From positions 682,001 to 746,000 of the forward strand of contig JACAAK010000014.1 in assembly GCA_025093985.1 (NCBI GenBank): a stretch of DNA of 64,000 bases, given 5' to 3'. The stretch is from Calvatia gigantea (taxonomy: Eukaryota > Basidiomycota > Agaricomycetes > Agaricales > Lycoperdaceae). Every line of letters begins with the position of its first letter. The first letter of the stretch is position 1. The position numbers and the translations under genes are program-made. Of the stretch, positions 35,790-46,647 are shown in pieces. The notes beneath the pieces are model-generated. The model did not search any database. It was not told the origin of the DNA and saw nothing but the letters and a program-made list of their open reading frames with translations.

Positions 35790-36900
35790 TTAAAATGTAG
35801 AAATCATGGCTCCCAATTTCCTGACTACATATCTCATTCGCAGCCTATCACTGGGCGTAGTCTTCCAACAATTATCCAGCAGAGACAAGAATTCTCTTGT
35901 CTGCAATCGGTCCTCTTCCACTGGAAGTTTATCTGGGAATGAGGGCCTCGTTTCAAGTGCCGTCGCATGGGTGAGAACCCTAAATTCTGTTTGCCCTATG
36001 TAGGGTTTCATTCGAGTTTCATTCGAGTTTCATTCCTGTCGATATGTACGCACCTTCTCAGTGAATACAATTGCTGGCATAAGAAATAATATACAAAACA
36101 AACCTCATATGAAGACATAGCAAATGCGTAGACGTCACTAGTTTTCTCTGGTACTGCCCTTTCGGCCAGAAGCTCTGGAGCTCGATACAGAACTGCACCA
36201 GTGGCGCCAGCCTTATTCGAGGGAAGCCAGCAAGGTTCAGGACTTTGGAGAAACCAAAGTCACACAAAAGCAGCCTGCCCGACTCCCCGATGAGGATGTT
36301 ATACTGTTATAAAGGACTCGAAAATTAGCCTATAATGAGGGGAACGTGGGTGTACGCGCACCGGTTGGAGACTCCCGTGGACTATACCCTTGTCGTGAAG
36401 GTATTCGAGGCCTAGGGCTACCTGATTCACCTGTTTAGGCACAATTCTTAAGTTAGACAGATCATTTGGTATCGATGAAGGAGGTAGAACCTTCCAACAG
36501 TATGCTCGGCACGTTCGGATGTTCCCCAAGGTGTTCAATAATGTTCTTTTTACAATATGGAGAGATGGGGGCAGGATAACCGGTATGCCCATATTCCTCA
36601 GAAAGCACCAAGAAAATTAAGGACATTTTTGTGCTTCAGACCACGCCATTCCAGGCTTTTCTGATTCAGGTATTGTGCAAAGTATCAGAAAACAATCCAC
36701 ATTGTAAGGATAGAACAGACATTATGAATGGCGCTCTGGTTCCTAGTCTTATACACCAGTCGCAGGGCTTTGATTCAGACTCTCTTCTACAACGTCACTT
36801 TCTGTGGTCCACATTTGATGGGAGGAACACTTACCAGCCCCTTATACGAACCACTGGTGACTTTGCCATCCCAGATACCAGGAAAAAACCCAGAATGACG
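35790..36900 (-). pseudogene. Diverged pseudokinase on the opposite strand
   Basis: A distant member of the same kinase family, inverted. Readable blocks are LEWRGLKHKNVLNFLGAF, a 1-nt shift near 36,597, then EEYGHTGYPAPISPYCKKN, QVALGLEYLHDKGIVHGSLQ, ILIGESGRLLLCDFGFSKVL, a shifted stretch with TSDVYAF-like codons near 36,130, and the end DNCWKTTPSDRLRMRYVVRK. The catalytic HGD Asp is Ser (HGSLQ) while DFG is kept, so even an intact version would be a pseudokinase. C-terminal exon 35790-36011 is open. Confidence 0.6.
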
Positions 36901-37273
36901 AGCATACCTGGTTTAACCCTCCAATAAGGCAATATCCATGGACGGTTCCTGGCGGTTTTTTCAGGGTTTATTTCCTAATAGAGAACGTGATATTTCACGT
37001 AGACTCCGAATTCGTAGAGTACAGTGTATTGACCATCCATTTGGTTTCCTTTCTCTTTTCGTGACCCTTAGACTGACGTAGTATAAAAACCCGTTTGTAA
37101 TTTCGCAGGAATCATCGAATCAGACCCCAAAGTTATTGTCTAAACATCAGATACTGAAAGTCAAGCTCTCTCATCTGAGAACCCTTATCCTCGACACCCC
37201 TCTCCCCTCTCGAACTCGTACCTACCCACACAGTATCTCTATATTTCGTATCCTCTGGAGTAGCTCTGTCATT
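36901..37273. other. Spacer, nothing recognised
   Basis: No supported gene; AT-rich with short chance frames. Confidence 0.3.
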
Positions 37274-37811
37274 TCAAATATCAGAATCCGATACAAAATG
37301 AATCTTGGTCGAGAGGTGTGACAGGTTGCAATGCACAGCCGCGAAGAGCATGTGAAATGCAGAGTTCATCATCATCATCGACAAAGAGCATATCACGGCG
37401 GGTACGCCAAATTCGAGCATTACGAGATTGTCGGAGAGCCTTACAAATGATATTGTTAAATGGTCGTGCGTTGGGGTCGCGGCTACGAATCCAGTCGAGG
37501 TGGAGGATACGCCATTTTTGTAACTTGTGGGTAATAAGTAGTAGAAAACAATTTGGAGAACCCAGAAATGGTGTGGCGGTTGTTCGGCTACAGATATATC
37601 TGAGCAATGAGAAGCCGATAGGCCGGTATAAACGCCAAGCAGGACAAAATTGAGTGTTGGTGCCTTGTGCATTGAACTTTCGAAGTGCGAGTAGCACGGT
37701 CAGCTTCAGCTCCCATGCAAGCCTGTGGCTGTATGACGATGGGGTGGCCTCCTTTACTCCCGGCATCAGAAGATATTGTTGGCTACTGCTCTGCGTAGGT
37801 ATGCCACTCAT
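37274..37811 (-). CDS. Unrecognised overlapping open frames
   Basis: Two overlapping minus-strand frames (37281-37811, 176 codons; 37274-37672, 132 codons) have no family resemblance that I know. The first would encode a basic protein with an acidic DDDDE patch near its end. At the upstream end it overlaps a kinase exon remnant on the other strand. It could be part of a degraded gene or chance; I list it because the region is otherwise unexplained. Confidence 0.2.
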
Positions 37812-37960
37812 CAGAAATTCTGGGGTACGGCGTGCCGGTGCTCCTGGACTCCCAGAAATTAAGCAGCCAACAAAAGCCAGTGATCATGTCTACGCATTTG
37901 CACTCACTTCGTATGAGGTCCATTTCACCTATCACTTCGCCAGTAATTAAATTCACTGTC
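37800..37960 (+). pseudogene. Kinase exon fragment
   Basis: A single exon piece: ASDHVYAFALTSYE followed by a GT donor, matching TDVYAFALTSYE before intron 6 of the intact kinases. The upstream activation-segment codons are degraded. Confidence 0.55.
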
Positions 37961-38229
37961 ATGTCGCGTGGGGGTGGACCGATAAGAGGTTGTCCAAGAA
38001 TTTGTCGGACTGGGAGTTAACCTGTGTGGGATAAAACGTGAATTCGAACTCACAGCCCCAGATCCATCCTTTTCTACTAGAAGGGATCTCTGGCCTGTGT
38101 TCCGGGTATGTCGGAAGACTGGACCAGACGACAGGCTGCCTACTACGAAGGAAGTGGGGCAAGGATTGTGTCCCAAATTAGATACCTGTCTCTGTAACGT
38201 TCAATTCCGCAAGCACACTTCTGTGGACC

Positions 38230-38995
38230 CTTGATTTATTATTCATTTCCCATAGGCTTCAATGTTGTTAAAGTTGCCAATTTAATGAATAAAAAGCTCT
38301 CGCAAACAGGGTTGCAACTTGCAAAAAATCATGAAAATGCCACCGTTATGTCGGTGAGCGGGTCGGCTGCCCAGTATCTTTACTGCTTTTTATGTGCATA
38401 TTTTCACTGTATGGTAGGGGATATACTGAATTTTCTTTGGATATCTTGTCGGAGATGCGGCCCTGCCTCACCAAATGGGTGTCGGACATGGCGATCTCAA
38501 GCCAATGCGGAAATTGTTTTTTGATTGGCAGCTCGCTTAATTAACCGGTGGTTTATCCAGTCCAATATTCTCGATCACAACGATGAACATCCACCAGTCC
38601 GTGGCTCCGGTCGCCCCAAGATTCTTACTCAACGTGGATTTGCCACCAGGCCTGCGGGAGGGGGTCGTTCTCAGGCTCCACTGGAGTATCTGACGGTGGT
38701 GCGAAGAAGCTAATTGGTTTATATGCCGTTGCTCTCACGTCTTATAAGGTATGTTTCAATACATCGATAGCTGTTCTTTTTCTTAAAATAAAAGATCCGG
38801 GTCAGCCTGCAACAACAACTTAAACATAATCCTCAATGTTATTACGAGGGAGGTGAGACCGAATTATCCAGAGACCCTGCTCCGGTAGGGGCGAATGTCC
38901 TCTGGAAGTTCTTTCAAGATTTGTGTGAGACAAAGCCTGAAGAAAGATTGGGAAAGGATTGGCGAATATAGAGGTTTCCTCCCAGTAATTCTTAT
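38230..38995 (+). pseudogene. Non-RD kinase pseudogene
   Basis: Remains of a whole 3' half: GVGHGDLKP near 38,480, the intron, then SNILDHNDEHPPVRGSGRPK where DFG has become GSG, KILTQRGFATRPAG, an altered APE segment, and a degraded last exon to about 38,990 (LWKFFQDLCETKPEERLG-like with shifts). The N-lobe is not recognisable. It lies tail to tail with GTPase copy E, about 40 bp apart. Confidence 0.6.
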
Positions 38996-39030
38996 TCTTT
39001 GATACTGGGCGCCAGGGGCGCCTAGGCCGA

Positions 39031-41150
39031 TCAAGCCATAAATGTAAACTGTAAAGAGTCGTGATCGATCTCCATCTCTCCGGCGACACTGCGTTCAGCA
39101 AGCATTTTGGCTTTATGAGCCTTCCTCACCCTCTTCGCCTCCGTTTTCAGGGATTTCCGGTTCAACGGGTTACTCCGCTCCATGCGTTCAAGTATATGCT
39201 TTTCCACAGGCGCATGATAATCAGGAATGTCCTTGTTTTTACGCCGGCGTTTGGGTTGTGGAACACGCTGGGATGGATCATCACTCTCCATCAGAGTAGT
39301 TCCGGTCATAGATTTGGGATTATCGTTGGTTGGAGGGGCGTTCGGATTCGGAAGCTGGTCGTGAACGTTTGCGAGGGTTGTGGAGAGAGGAGCCTTCGCA
39401 TTCCATCCGGTCTCCCAATCTTTAGTTGAGGCGTCATGAAGAATGCAACGCTTGAGTCCAGGAATAACATACGTATCATCTTCCATGGGGCCTTCTTCAG
39501 CATCAAAGAAAACATCTCCATCAGTCGTCGGCATCCATAGGGCGTCTCATTGTTCCCATGACCAAATGCTCCAGCGTCTGCAGCACCAAAAAGGCCCTCG
39601 AGCTGGAAGGGTTTGGAAAACTGGGAAACGATCTGTGCTTGACCGACATTCTCGGCCCCGGGGGCGGTTACCTGTCCTGTCCACCCGCCTGGTCAACTTG
39701 CTGGCATGTGGTGTCAGAATCACGGATCGAGATTGTGGAAAGTTTGCCCTTACCGGTTGAAGGGATTAGTGAGGGGTGGGATAGACTGGTGGTTCGGAGA
39801 AGTAGGGAATTTTTTGATGGTTCCAGTCGTTTAGGACTTGCCTTGCCATGGCTACTAGGTCTGGCGTTCCACCCTACTTGACAATGAGTCATTCAACGCG
39901 TAGACAGGCGCTGACACTTACCTTCAATAAGCGACCATTAGTTAACGCGAGCATCGTTAGAAATTCAAGTGTAGAATTAAACTCCGGTATTTTATATATT
40001 TTTTGCAGGGTTTTAGATGGCATCCGGCCAACAATCTCCTCCACTAGAAAGACGGCGTTGGAATTGGGCTAGATGGACGGGGCTGGAATACTCACCGACG
40101 GCAATCGGATCCTCAACGTCCTCCACCTTTACGACATTTCGAAGCAGGACGCTTGCTTTCTTGTTGCCTTTCCCATCATCAAGATCGTCATCATCAAATA
40201 CAACTCCAGGAGAGTCCACGATCCGCAAGCCCCGTTCGAGTTGAACAGATTGTAGGTCCTTTGTATGACCGGGTTGTGCAGCGACGGCACAGACCTGAAG
40301 AGGTGTTGAGCGATGAGAAAGAGTGTAACAGAGGTTACGAAGAAGAATTAAAGAGTGACTTGCCTTACTCCGTTTCAAGCTGTTTATTAAACTACTTTTT
40401 CCAACATTAGGGTACCCAACAACGCCAACCGTGGCGCTTCCGGCTTTGGGTTTGTAGGCCTTGACGAGTCTGAGAAGTGCAGGTGCGGTCGTCGACGATA
40501 TGTTCACTCGCTGGTGTTGCGAGGCGGAGGATGATAGGAAGGGTAGAGTGGGTGTCGTATGACGTAGATACTTCAACCACGCTTGCGCGTTGGCTTTTGG
40601 GATAAGATCTACACGGTGTAAGACAAAAACCGGGACGGGTAGTCCCTCACTTACCGACTTTATTCAACACGAAAATGAGCTTTTTTCCCTCTGCCTCTCG
40701 CCTCCGCACCTCCTCTTCGACAAGCCTGCTCCTGCAGCCTTCCGGGTCCCGCGCATCCAACACCAAGATGATAATATCGCTCTCGTCGATGATTTTGTGC
40801 AGAGTTTTGAGATAGTACTTCCGAGCCTGTTCTTTGGTCTTTGTCCGACTAAAGCCTGATGACGATGACGGATCTTCAAATACATGACGCGCGTCTTCTT
40901 CTGCGACCCTTTGCGCAAGGGTGGACAGTGTTGGTTCAGACGCCATCATTGCATCTGGATCCCTTTGAATGATTGGAGAGTGCTGGTGAAAAGAGGAGTC
41001 GGCGGCTGGGATTCATAAAAAGATTGACCACGAACAGAGGTTCTTGCGGCATGGCGAACTTTTGCTTTGAGTTCTGGTAGTTTAGGCACTCCAGGATCCT
41101 TCTTAAGTTCTGGTTCACCGTCAGAATGAAACATCAGATAGCTCAAATTG
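39031..41150 (-). pseudogene. Nug1/Grn1-type nucleolar GTPase, most complete copy (E)
   Basis: A circularly permuted GTPase of the YlqF/YawG type that in yeast acts in 60S ribosome assembly. Order on the minus strand: DGEPELKKDPGVPKLPELK, LSTLAQRVAEEDARHVFED, SDIIILVLDARDPEGCRS, NKV-DLIPKAN across an intron (G4), GVVGYPNVGKSSLINSLKRS (G1), ERGLRIVDSPGVVFDDD (G3), and a C-terminal tail rich in Lys/Arg ending LQFTFMA (stop 39031-39033). The basic N-terminal leader expected for nucleolar targeting is missing upstream of 41,140. The frame breaks near 41,020 and twice near 39,525-39,545, where single extra bases disturb the DADDDGDVFFDAEEG block. An essential gene should have an intact copy elsewhere; this one is probably a relic. 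Confidence 0.65.
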
Positions 41151-41395
41151 TGCTTTACTTGATCTTTGCGGAACAGACTTTGTGGTCTCTAGAATAACAC
41201 ATATGAATGTCGTATCCCATAGAAATTGGCCTGTAATGACATACTTGCTCTGCCCATAATAGAAAGGTGGAAGGTGGATATAAATTTGATTCGACTCTTT
41301 CAGCAGAACGTGACCTGGCATTAACTCGGGTCACACAAGTCACGCTCTGTGTCCCAAATTCTCCAAGTCTCTCTTCCCCGTTGTCTTCCTTCAAC
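41151..41395. other. Spacer between GTPase relic and inverted-repeat element
   Basis: No supported gene. The last six bases (41390-41395, TTCAAC) form the left target duplication of the next element. Confidence 0.4.
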
Positions 41396-42210
41396 TACCG
41401 TCGCCGAGAGGGACATGGTCTGTTTTTCATCAGTGAAATGCTGATGGGGTCTTGATACAATGTCATGTGGCCTGCCGCTCGTCACACGGAGAATCTAAAA
41501 CGTAAAAAAAGACCTCTGCAACGTACGCCCGACGAAGAGGGCAGACAGCGTTCGTAGCCCACCCACCACAAACTTGGGCTCTCAAAATAAAGAATAAACA
41601 TCGTTTAGCTCGAATTATTTAATTCGTGACCCATTATACATGTCTCTAGACGTCCGTTCGAGGTTACAACTTATTCTGAGTGCCGAAAACTTAGTTCAAA
41701 ATATTACCCATCAATGCATCAAATAGATCAGAATAGCACCGTGTGAAAATCTAACAAGTCCTGCTTACCCCGCCTTGAAACACTGCAAATATACGTGAAG
41801 TAGACTAGGTACCACAAATTTCGAGCTTGACCTGAGCATAACAAGTATTTCCAACAGATTATCGGGGAACCAGGCCGTTACATTATGTAAATATAGTAAA
41901 ACATCTGTAAATGAAAGTGTGAAAATGAGAGTGGAACATCTCGCCTTAGAGTGCAATCTGGGTGTGTATCTCCCCATGTAACTGGGTAATTACACTATGG
42001 GATATTTCAGCTATCGTACAAAAGCCCAGGTGTACTGGGCTGAATACTTGTGAAATAATATCTTCATTATAATATAAATTAGATTTTGACGGAGAAATAA
42101 CGAGGTCGGTATGATCGACAGTCTGTCACGGAGTCCCAGGACCCCGGGTTCATCTCAGAATATGACAGGTGCTCATCAAAAAATAGACCATGTCCCTCTC
42201 GGCGACGGTA
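41396..42210. mobile_element. 815-bp non-autonomous DNA transposon (MITE-like)
   Basis: The ends are inverted repeats: 26 bp from TACCGTCGCCGAGAGGGACA onward match perfectly, then one mismatch and a T-run. The element is flanked by the direct repeat TTCAAC on both sides (41390-41395 and 42211-42216). The interior is AT-rich and has no transposase. Target length of 6 bp does not identify the superfamily for certain. Confidence 0.75.
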
Positions 42211-42216
42211 TTCAAC

Positions 42217-42832
42217 ACAACTTACAATAAAGCAATACCCTTTCTAATTTCCCATAATATTACTTCTAATCAGAATTCTCGGCTCCGCTCAGGATAATCA
42301 TCTCAATCTCTTGAAAACTTCGGCGTGATACTCACCGCAGGACTGTCATACCGAACTGTCATTGCGGAGAACCGGCTGGGACTCTGGAGTATGCTATGGC
42401 AGGCTATGGCCCAGGAACAGGCTGTCCACCTATTATTACTGTCAGGTGACAGGCTAGCAACCCTTAAGGAGGCGACGACATGAATTCTCATGAATTCGCC
42501 GGCATCACGAACTTCGGGTCTATGTCGGTCTTCGAACAACGACACCACTCAGGTCAACAGCTTGCAATCATCCTCCCACGACAATACGACAGAAAACCCC
42601 TATCGGCCCGCATTAGACCCCCAGCGGACCGCCCGTGATGCCAAGTAATGCGTACAAGATTTGATGAACACAACAAGCCTATCGCGGAGCTTTGCAAAGC
42701 GACGTCATACGACCTCGTCTACGTCGAGATTTTTCCGTGCTAGGGTTCGAGGATCCACACCGTTGCTATTTGCGTTCGTATTGGGAATACATTTCATCGA
42801 GGGAAAACCAGGCCAGAGACTGCCGAAAAGCA
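42217..42832. other. Upstream region of the pectate lyase gene
   Basis: No gene recognised; a minus-strand frame at 42303-42548 has no family resemblance. Confidence 0.4.
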
Positions 42833-42838
42833 TATATA
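42833..42838 (+). promoter_or_regulatory. TATA box of the pectate lyase gene
   Basis: TATATA lies 47 bp upstream of the start codon at 42885, a spacing very like that of the oxidase gene at 10.3 kb. Confidence 0.5.
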
Positions 42839-42884
42839 GCCGGTGGGACACTGACGTGTTCAAGATCCCCCAAATCGATTGAAA

Positions 42885-44509
42885 ATGTTCAAGGCCACCC
42901 TGCTCATTCTGTGCGTAACTGCCGCTCAGTCAGCTTTGGCTGCTGTTCCCCTCTTTGGGCAATGCGGTGGTATAGGCTGGACAGGTTTGTTATGACATCA
43001 CCTTCACGCTTTAAGAGTTTATTAACCCTCTCTGTAGGCGAAACCACCTGGTAGGATCACGAACATGTCCTATATCAATAGCTGATGTTAATAATTTTTA
43101 CCCAGTGTCTCCGGTGCTACTTGTGTGTTCCAGGTATGTTGTCAACCCAACGTCACCATCACGTATACTAACAATCCTTGTTTAGAATGAGTAAGTTCCT
43201 TCGTATCTGGAGATCTCTGTCCTTACGAGTTGTATCGATTCCAGCTGGTACTCGCAATGCCTACAGGGCTCCGCGACCACCACTACACGGTCTTCAACCA
43301 CTACCACAAGATCCTCGACTACCACTACAAGAGCTTCTACCACTACTGGCCCGGCTCCTACCGGCATTACCACTACCCTTCCTGCGTCAGCTGTGAGTAG
43401 GCTGGGCGCAGAATCCGTGTTTTCTCCCGTTCTAACGCTACGACAGGGCTATGTTGCTCTCCCAACTGCTAGCGTCATCTCAGGCTCTTTCGATGGAAGG
43501 ATGGTGAAAATATGATCGAGCCGGCAGCAGTAAGTTGCATCCCGAGTTCACACCCCCACGAGTGCTTTAGTCACGCGTAATATTAGGTGGTGATTGCCAA
43601 GAACAGGATGAAACTGGCGAGGAAGATGCTGTTTTCATTCTGCAGCCTGGAGCATCTATCTCTAACGTTATCATTGGCAAGGCTCAAGCTGAAGGTTCGT
43701 TTTCAGTATTTCGTAGATCCCATAAACGCCTACTGACATACCATATAGGTATCCACTGCCGTGGCCCATGCACAGTTACTAACGTCTGGTGGGAGGATGT
43801 TTGCGAAGGTATACTCTCTGGCCATTTTCATGTTTGTGCGACTACTCACTTGTTTGCGTACATCCAGATGCTATCACGGTGAGATCATTACTTTTGAGTT
43901 TTAGGCGCTTCTCTGATGTATTTTTAGATCAAACAAACTGGCTCTGGTGATGTCTCAACCATCACCGGTGGAGGTGCATTCAGCGCAGAAGATAAGATTG
44001 GTAAGGCCATACATTGATACCCAACTATCCAGCGGCTGATCATCTATCGTGTCTAGTTCAACACAACGGTGCGGGTCGCGTCGTGATTAAGAACTTCTTC
44101 GCCTCTACGTTCGGTAGGTCCCTCTCCTCCAGTTTGCTAACGAGGAGAAGACTCCGGCTAACCACATTCTTAACATAGGCAAACTCTACCGTGCTTGTGG
44201 AAACTGTGCCACCAGCTTCGAGCGTCACGTCACCGTCGACAATGTATTCCTCGTGTCCTTTTCGCTGGCGGTCAGGTCACTCACTCGTTCTCTCTTATTT
44301 TATAGGTTTGCTTGAAGGGTGGTTCCGAGGGTGTCGGCATTAATTCCAACTGGGGTGACACCGCGATCCTTTCCAACATCAAGACTAGTGGCAAGCCTTC
44401 AAGCACAAACGTCTGCTGTACCTACCAGGGTGTTCCCAAGGGATCCGAGCCCCCCAAAATCGGATGGTACGCTCTAACTTTTGTCACTCCGCCTAGCGAT
44501 GGGTGCTGA
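42885..44509 (+). CDS. CBM1-pectate lyase, family PL3
   Basis: A secreted enzyme that cleaves pectate by beta-elimination, tethered to cellulose by an N-terminal CBM1. Signal peptide [22 protein letters not shown]1 from [11 protein letters not shown] to [11 protein letters not shown]; a Thr/Arg/Ser linker (TTTTRSS repeats); then the PL3 domain with [71 protein letters not shown]-like GINSNWGD, and a final SDGC (TGA 44507-44509). CBM1 is spread over five exons, one only 5 nt. The frame breaks by one base at the A4 run 43507-43510 (MVK to YDRAGSS), which may be a sequence error. More than ten exons. The gene fits a plant-litter-degrading lifestyle. Confidence 0.82.
43038..43190 (+). other. Microexons of 13 and 5 nt inside CBM1
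   Basis: Exon 43038-43050 (13 nt) encodes the ETTC part, and exon 43186-43190 (AATGA, 5 nt) supplies Asn-Asp of the CBM1 signature QNDWYSQC. Both have canonical AG and GT neighbours, and only this reading keeps the signature in frame. Confidence 0.7.
43868..43878 (+). other. 11-nt microexon in PL3 domain
   Basis: ATGCTATCACG between an AG acceptor and a GTGAGA donor joins CE to IKQ as CEDAITIKQ, the expected PL3 sequence. Confidence 0.65.
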
Positions 44510-45000
44510 TGCAAATTCACGCAATAGTGGTGATAGCTTCAGTGCTTGCCAGTACAGCGCTTCTTCTGTTGGATCCTGCTAAGTAATTCAAAATATGGTC
44601 TCGTACCAGTTGGTGTGTTTTGGATGCCATACGTGTTGACTTCTGGAAATTTGGTGTTCGGGTCCACAAATTGTAAAAGTCCTAGCATTGGCTGAGTTTA
44701 TCGTCGCCCTTCTGAACCTCCAATAAAAATTCTGTTGCCTATTTGACCGATTCAAATAGCATGGCAATAAACTTAAAGGTTCTCACTCCGCGGCCATTGA
44801 CCTGTTGTCCGCGTTGAGCGAGCCCGTGATGTCCGAGCGGTTTCTAAAAATGTCAAAGTGTAGAAGTATGTCATGAGTTGAACCGAAGTGGTCATACTGA
44901 TTCCGGTTCACCTTGATATCACACGCGAAGGATAATGGATGATCTTTGACCCCCTAGTACCAACAGACAGAAGTACCCGCCCATGTAAATTAGGAGGAAC
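44510..45000. other. Intergenic region
   Basis: 3' flank of the pectate lyase gene; nothing else seen. Confidence 0.4.
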
Positions 45001-45242
45001 TAAGGTAGGTTCCTCCCAGAAGCATCATGATCATGTGAATGAGTCCAAAGAACCAAAAAGCTTGTGGAGCCTGCAGGCGCACACTTTTTAAGAAAGTAAA
45101 ACTACAGAGTTATGCACAATAAATATATATACAGATCCGTAGTTTTACTTTCTTAAAAGTGTACGCCTGCAGGCTCCACAAGCTTTTTGGTTTTTTGGGC
45201 TCATTCACGTGATCGTGATGCTTCTGGGTGGAACCGACCTTA
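45001..45242. repeat. Foldback inverted repeat with ~104-bp arms
   Basis: Left arm 45001-45104 and right arm 45139-45242 are inverted copies with about seven substitutions and one indel, separated by a ~34-bp AT-rich loop. There is no clear target duplication. Transcription would give a long hairpin RNA. Three of the differences are CpG in the right arm and TpG in the left (the ATGATCATG/ACGATCACG block and its neighbour). Confidence 0.8.
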
Positions 45243-46647
45243 CAACAGGAGCAACAATTTCCGAATTGTGGGGCAACGTAGCTTGTTAGCCTATCGAACA
45301 CTGATGAGCCTGTGAAAATCAGGCAGGCCGACAGACTAATGTTTGGGATGCCGCAGAGGTAACTGTGGCCACACCCAGATATGCAGTGGTAGTAAGGATA
45401 GCGAAATGGACTTCAAATCTGGGTTAAATTTGTCACAAGAACCACTGTCCCCGCACCAGTCAGGACGATAAAATACCTAGCAAACTAGTATTGTTATCGT
45501 CCGAGTGCTGTGAATTGCAAAAGAATATACTAATGCCTTTTTCGGCCGGTTTGGCGGCGGGGGTTGAATACAACCTTTTTATACACTGCAGATACGCACC
45601 TGTTGAGCCGCATATGATGTGGAGTAGAAGGGAAAACACCCGTGCCGATTTGCGTGCAGACAGGTTTCAAGATAGGGGGTAATACTACCATGTGGTTCCA
45701 GTCTTGAAGCTTGACGCTTGAAGCAGATCACAGAGCTGTGCAGCTTTATGGAAAAGTCGCCGTTAGTGAGAGATCTTCAAAGAATCCGCTGCCCGACACA
45801 CCCTTCCCGTTACCTCGCACGGAATCAGGGTCTGTGATGCAGCGAAGGGAACAGTGTCGCCATCTAGCGCTCAGCCGTAAGTTGTTTTCTCAGTTCCTAG
45901 ATACGGGGATCTCCGGAGTTGACGAATTTGCACCATTGACTTGAAGAAACGTAGCATTAACCTGTCTACCCAGCACTTCTAAACTCCTCCAACGCTTTTC
46001 CTCGGGGCTCCAATTCTTTGCGTAGACAACACCCAGCCGAGCAGGCGTTGTTACCCTGACTGGTCATAGCCTTACGTCTATCGTATTGTACATTTGCTTG
46101 TAACGGCACAAAAATGCAGAGTTCAACGTTCAACACCAACAAAAGGTCCGCGGCAATGGCTGGAGCAAGTTTTTTCACGTGATGGGGAGGTAAGTTTGGA
46201 TCAAGGTTCAAACGTTCATCAAACTCGTCAGACATCCATTGATCTGGTCACTGGAACGTTGTAAACCCCGAAGCTGAAGCTTGAAGCCAGCCTCCTGTGG
46301 TGTGTCGGTTGTCCTCCATCTGGTTCCGACGAATGAACCGAACTTACAGAATTCTCAGTCTAGATACCTTGGACGAAAATGCGTGCTACACGACCGAATT
46401 CTTGGGCCCAAACCGATGCGTTTGAATGAGCCTCGGGCGGCTCCTCACTCCGTAACACTCCGATAGAAGAGACAAAAACTTAGCACATGATGAAATAGAT
46501 TGACCAAAGCTCACTGACGCACCTACGGGGTCATCCAAGCTGATTATGACATCACCTCCCCACTCCGCCCCCACCCTCGTAGATAAAGGTTGGCTGTGTT
46601 TCAGCGGCTCTAACTTTGTCAATCAAGGAAACCAGATAACATACACA
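45243..46647. other. Intergenic region
   Basis: About 1.4 kb without recognisable gene. A short TTCAACGTTCAAC repeat lies at 46122-46134. Confidence 0.4.

Noticed and set aside
42740..42760. GGTTCGAGGATCC as a tRNA box B
   Set aside because: No box A or cloverleaf around it; it lies in the leader of the pectate lyase gene region.
45110..45301. 63-codon frame over the foldback
   Set aside because: It reads through the right arm of the inverted repeat and has no independent support.
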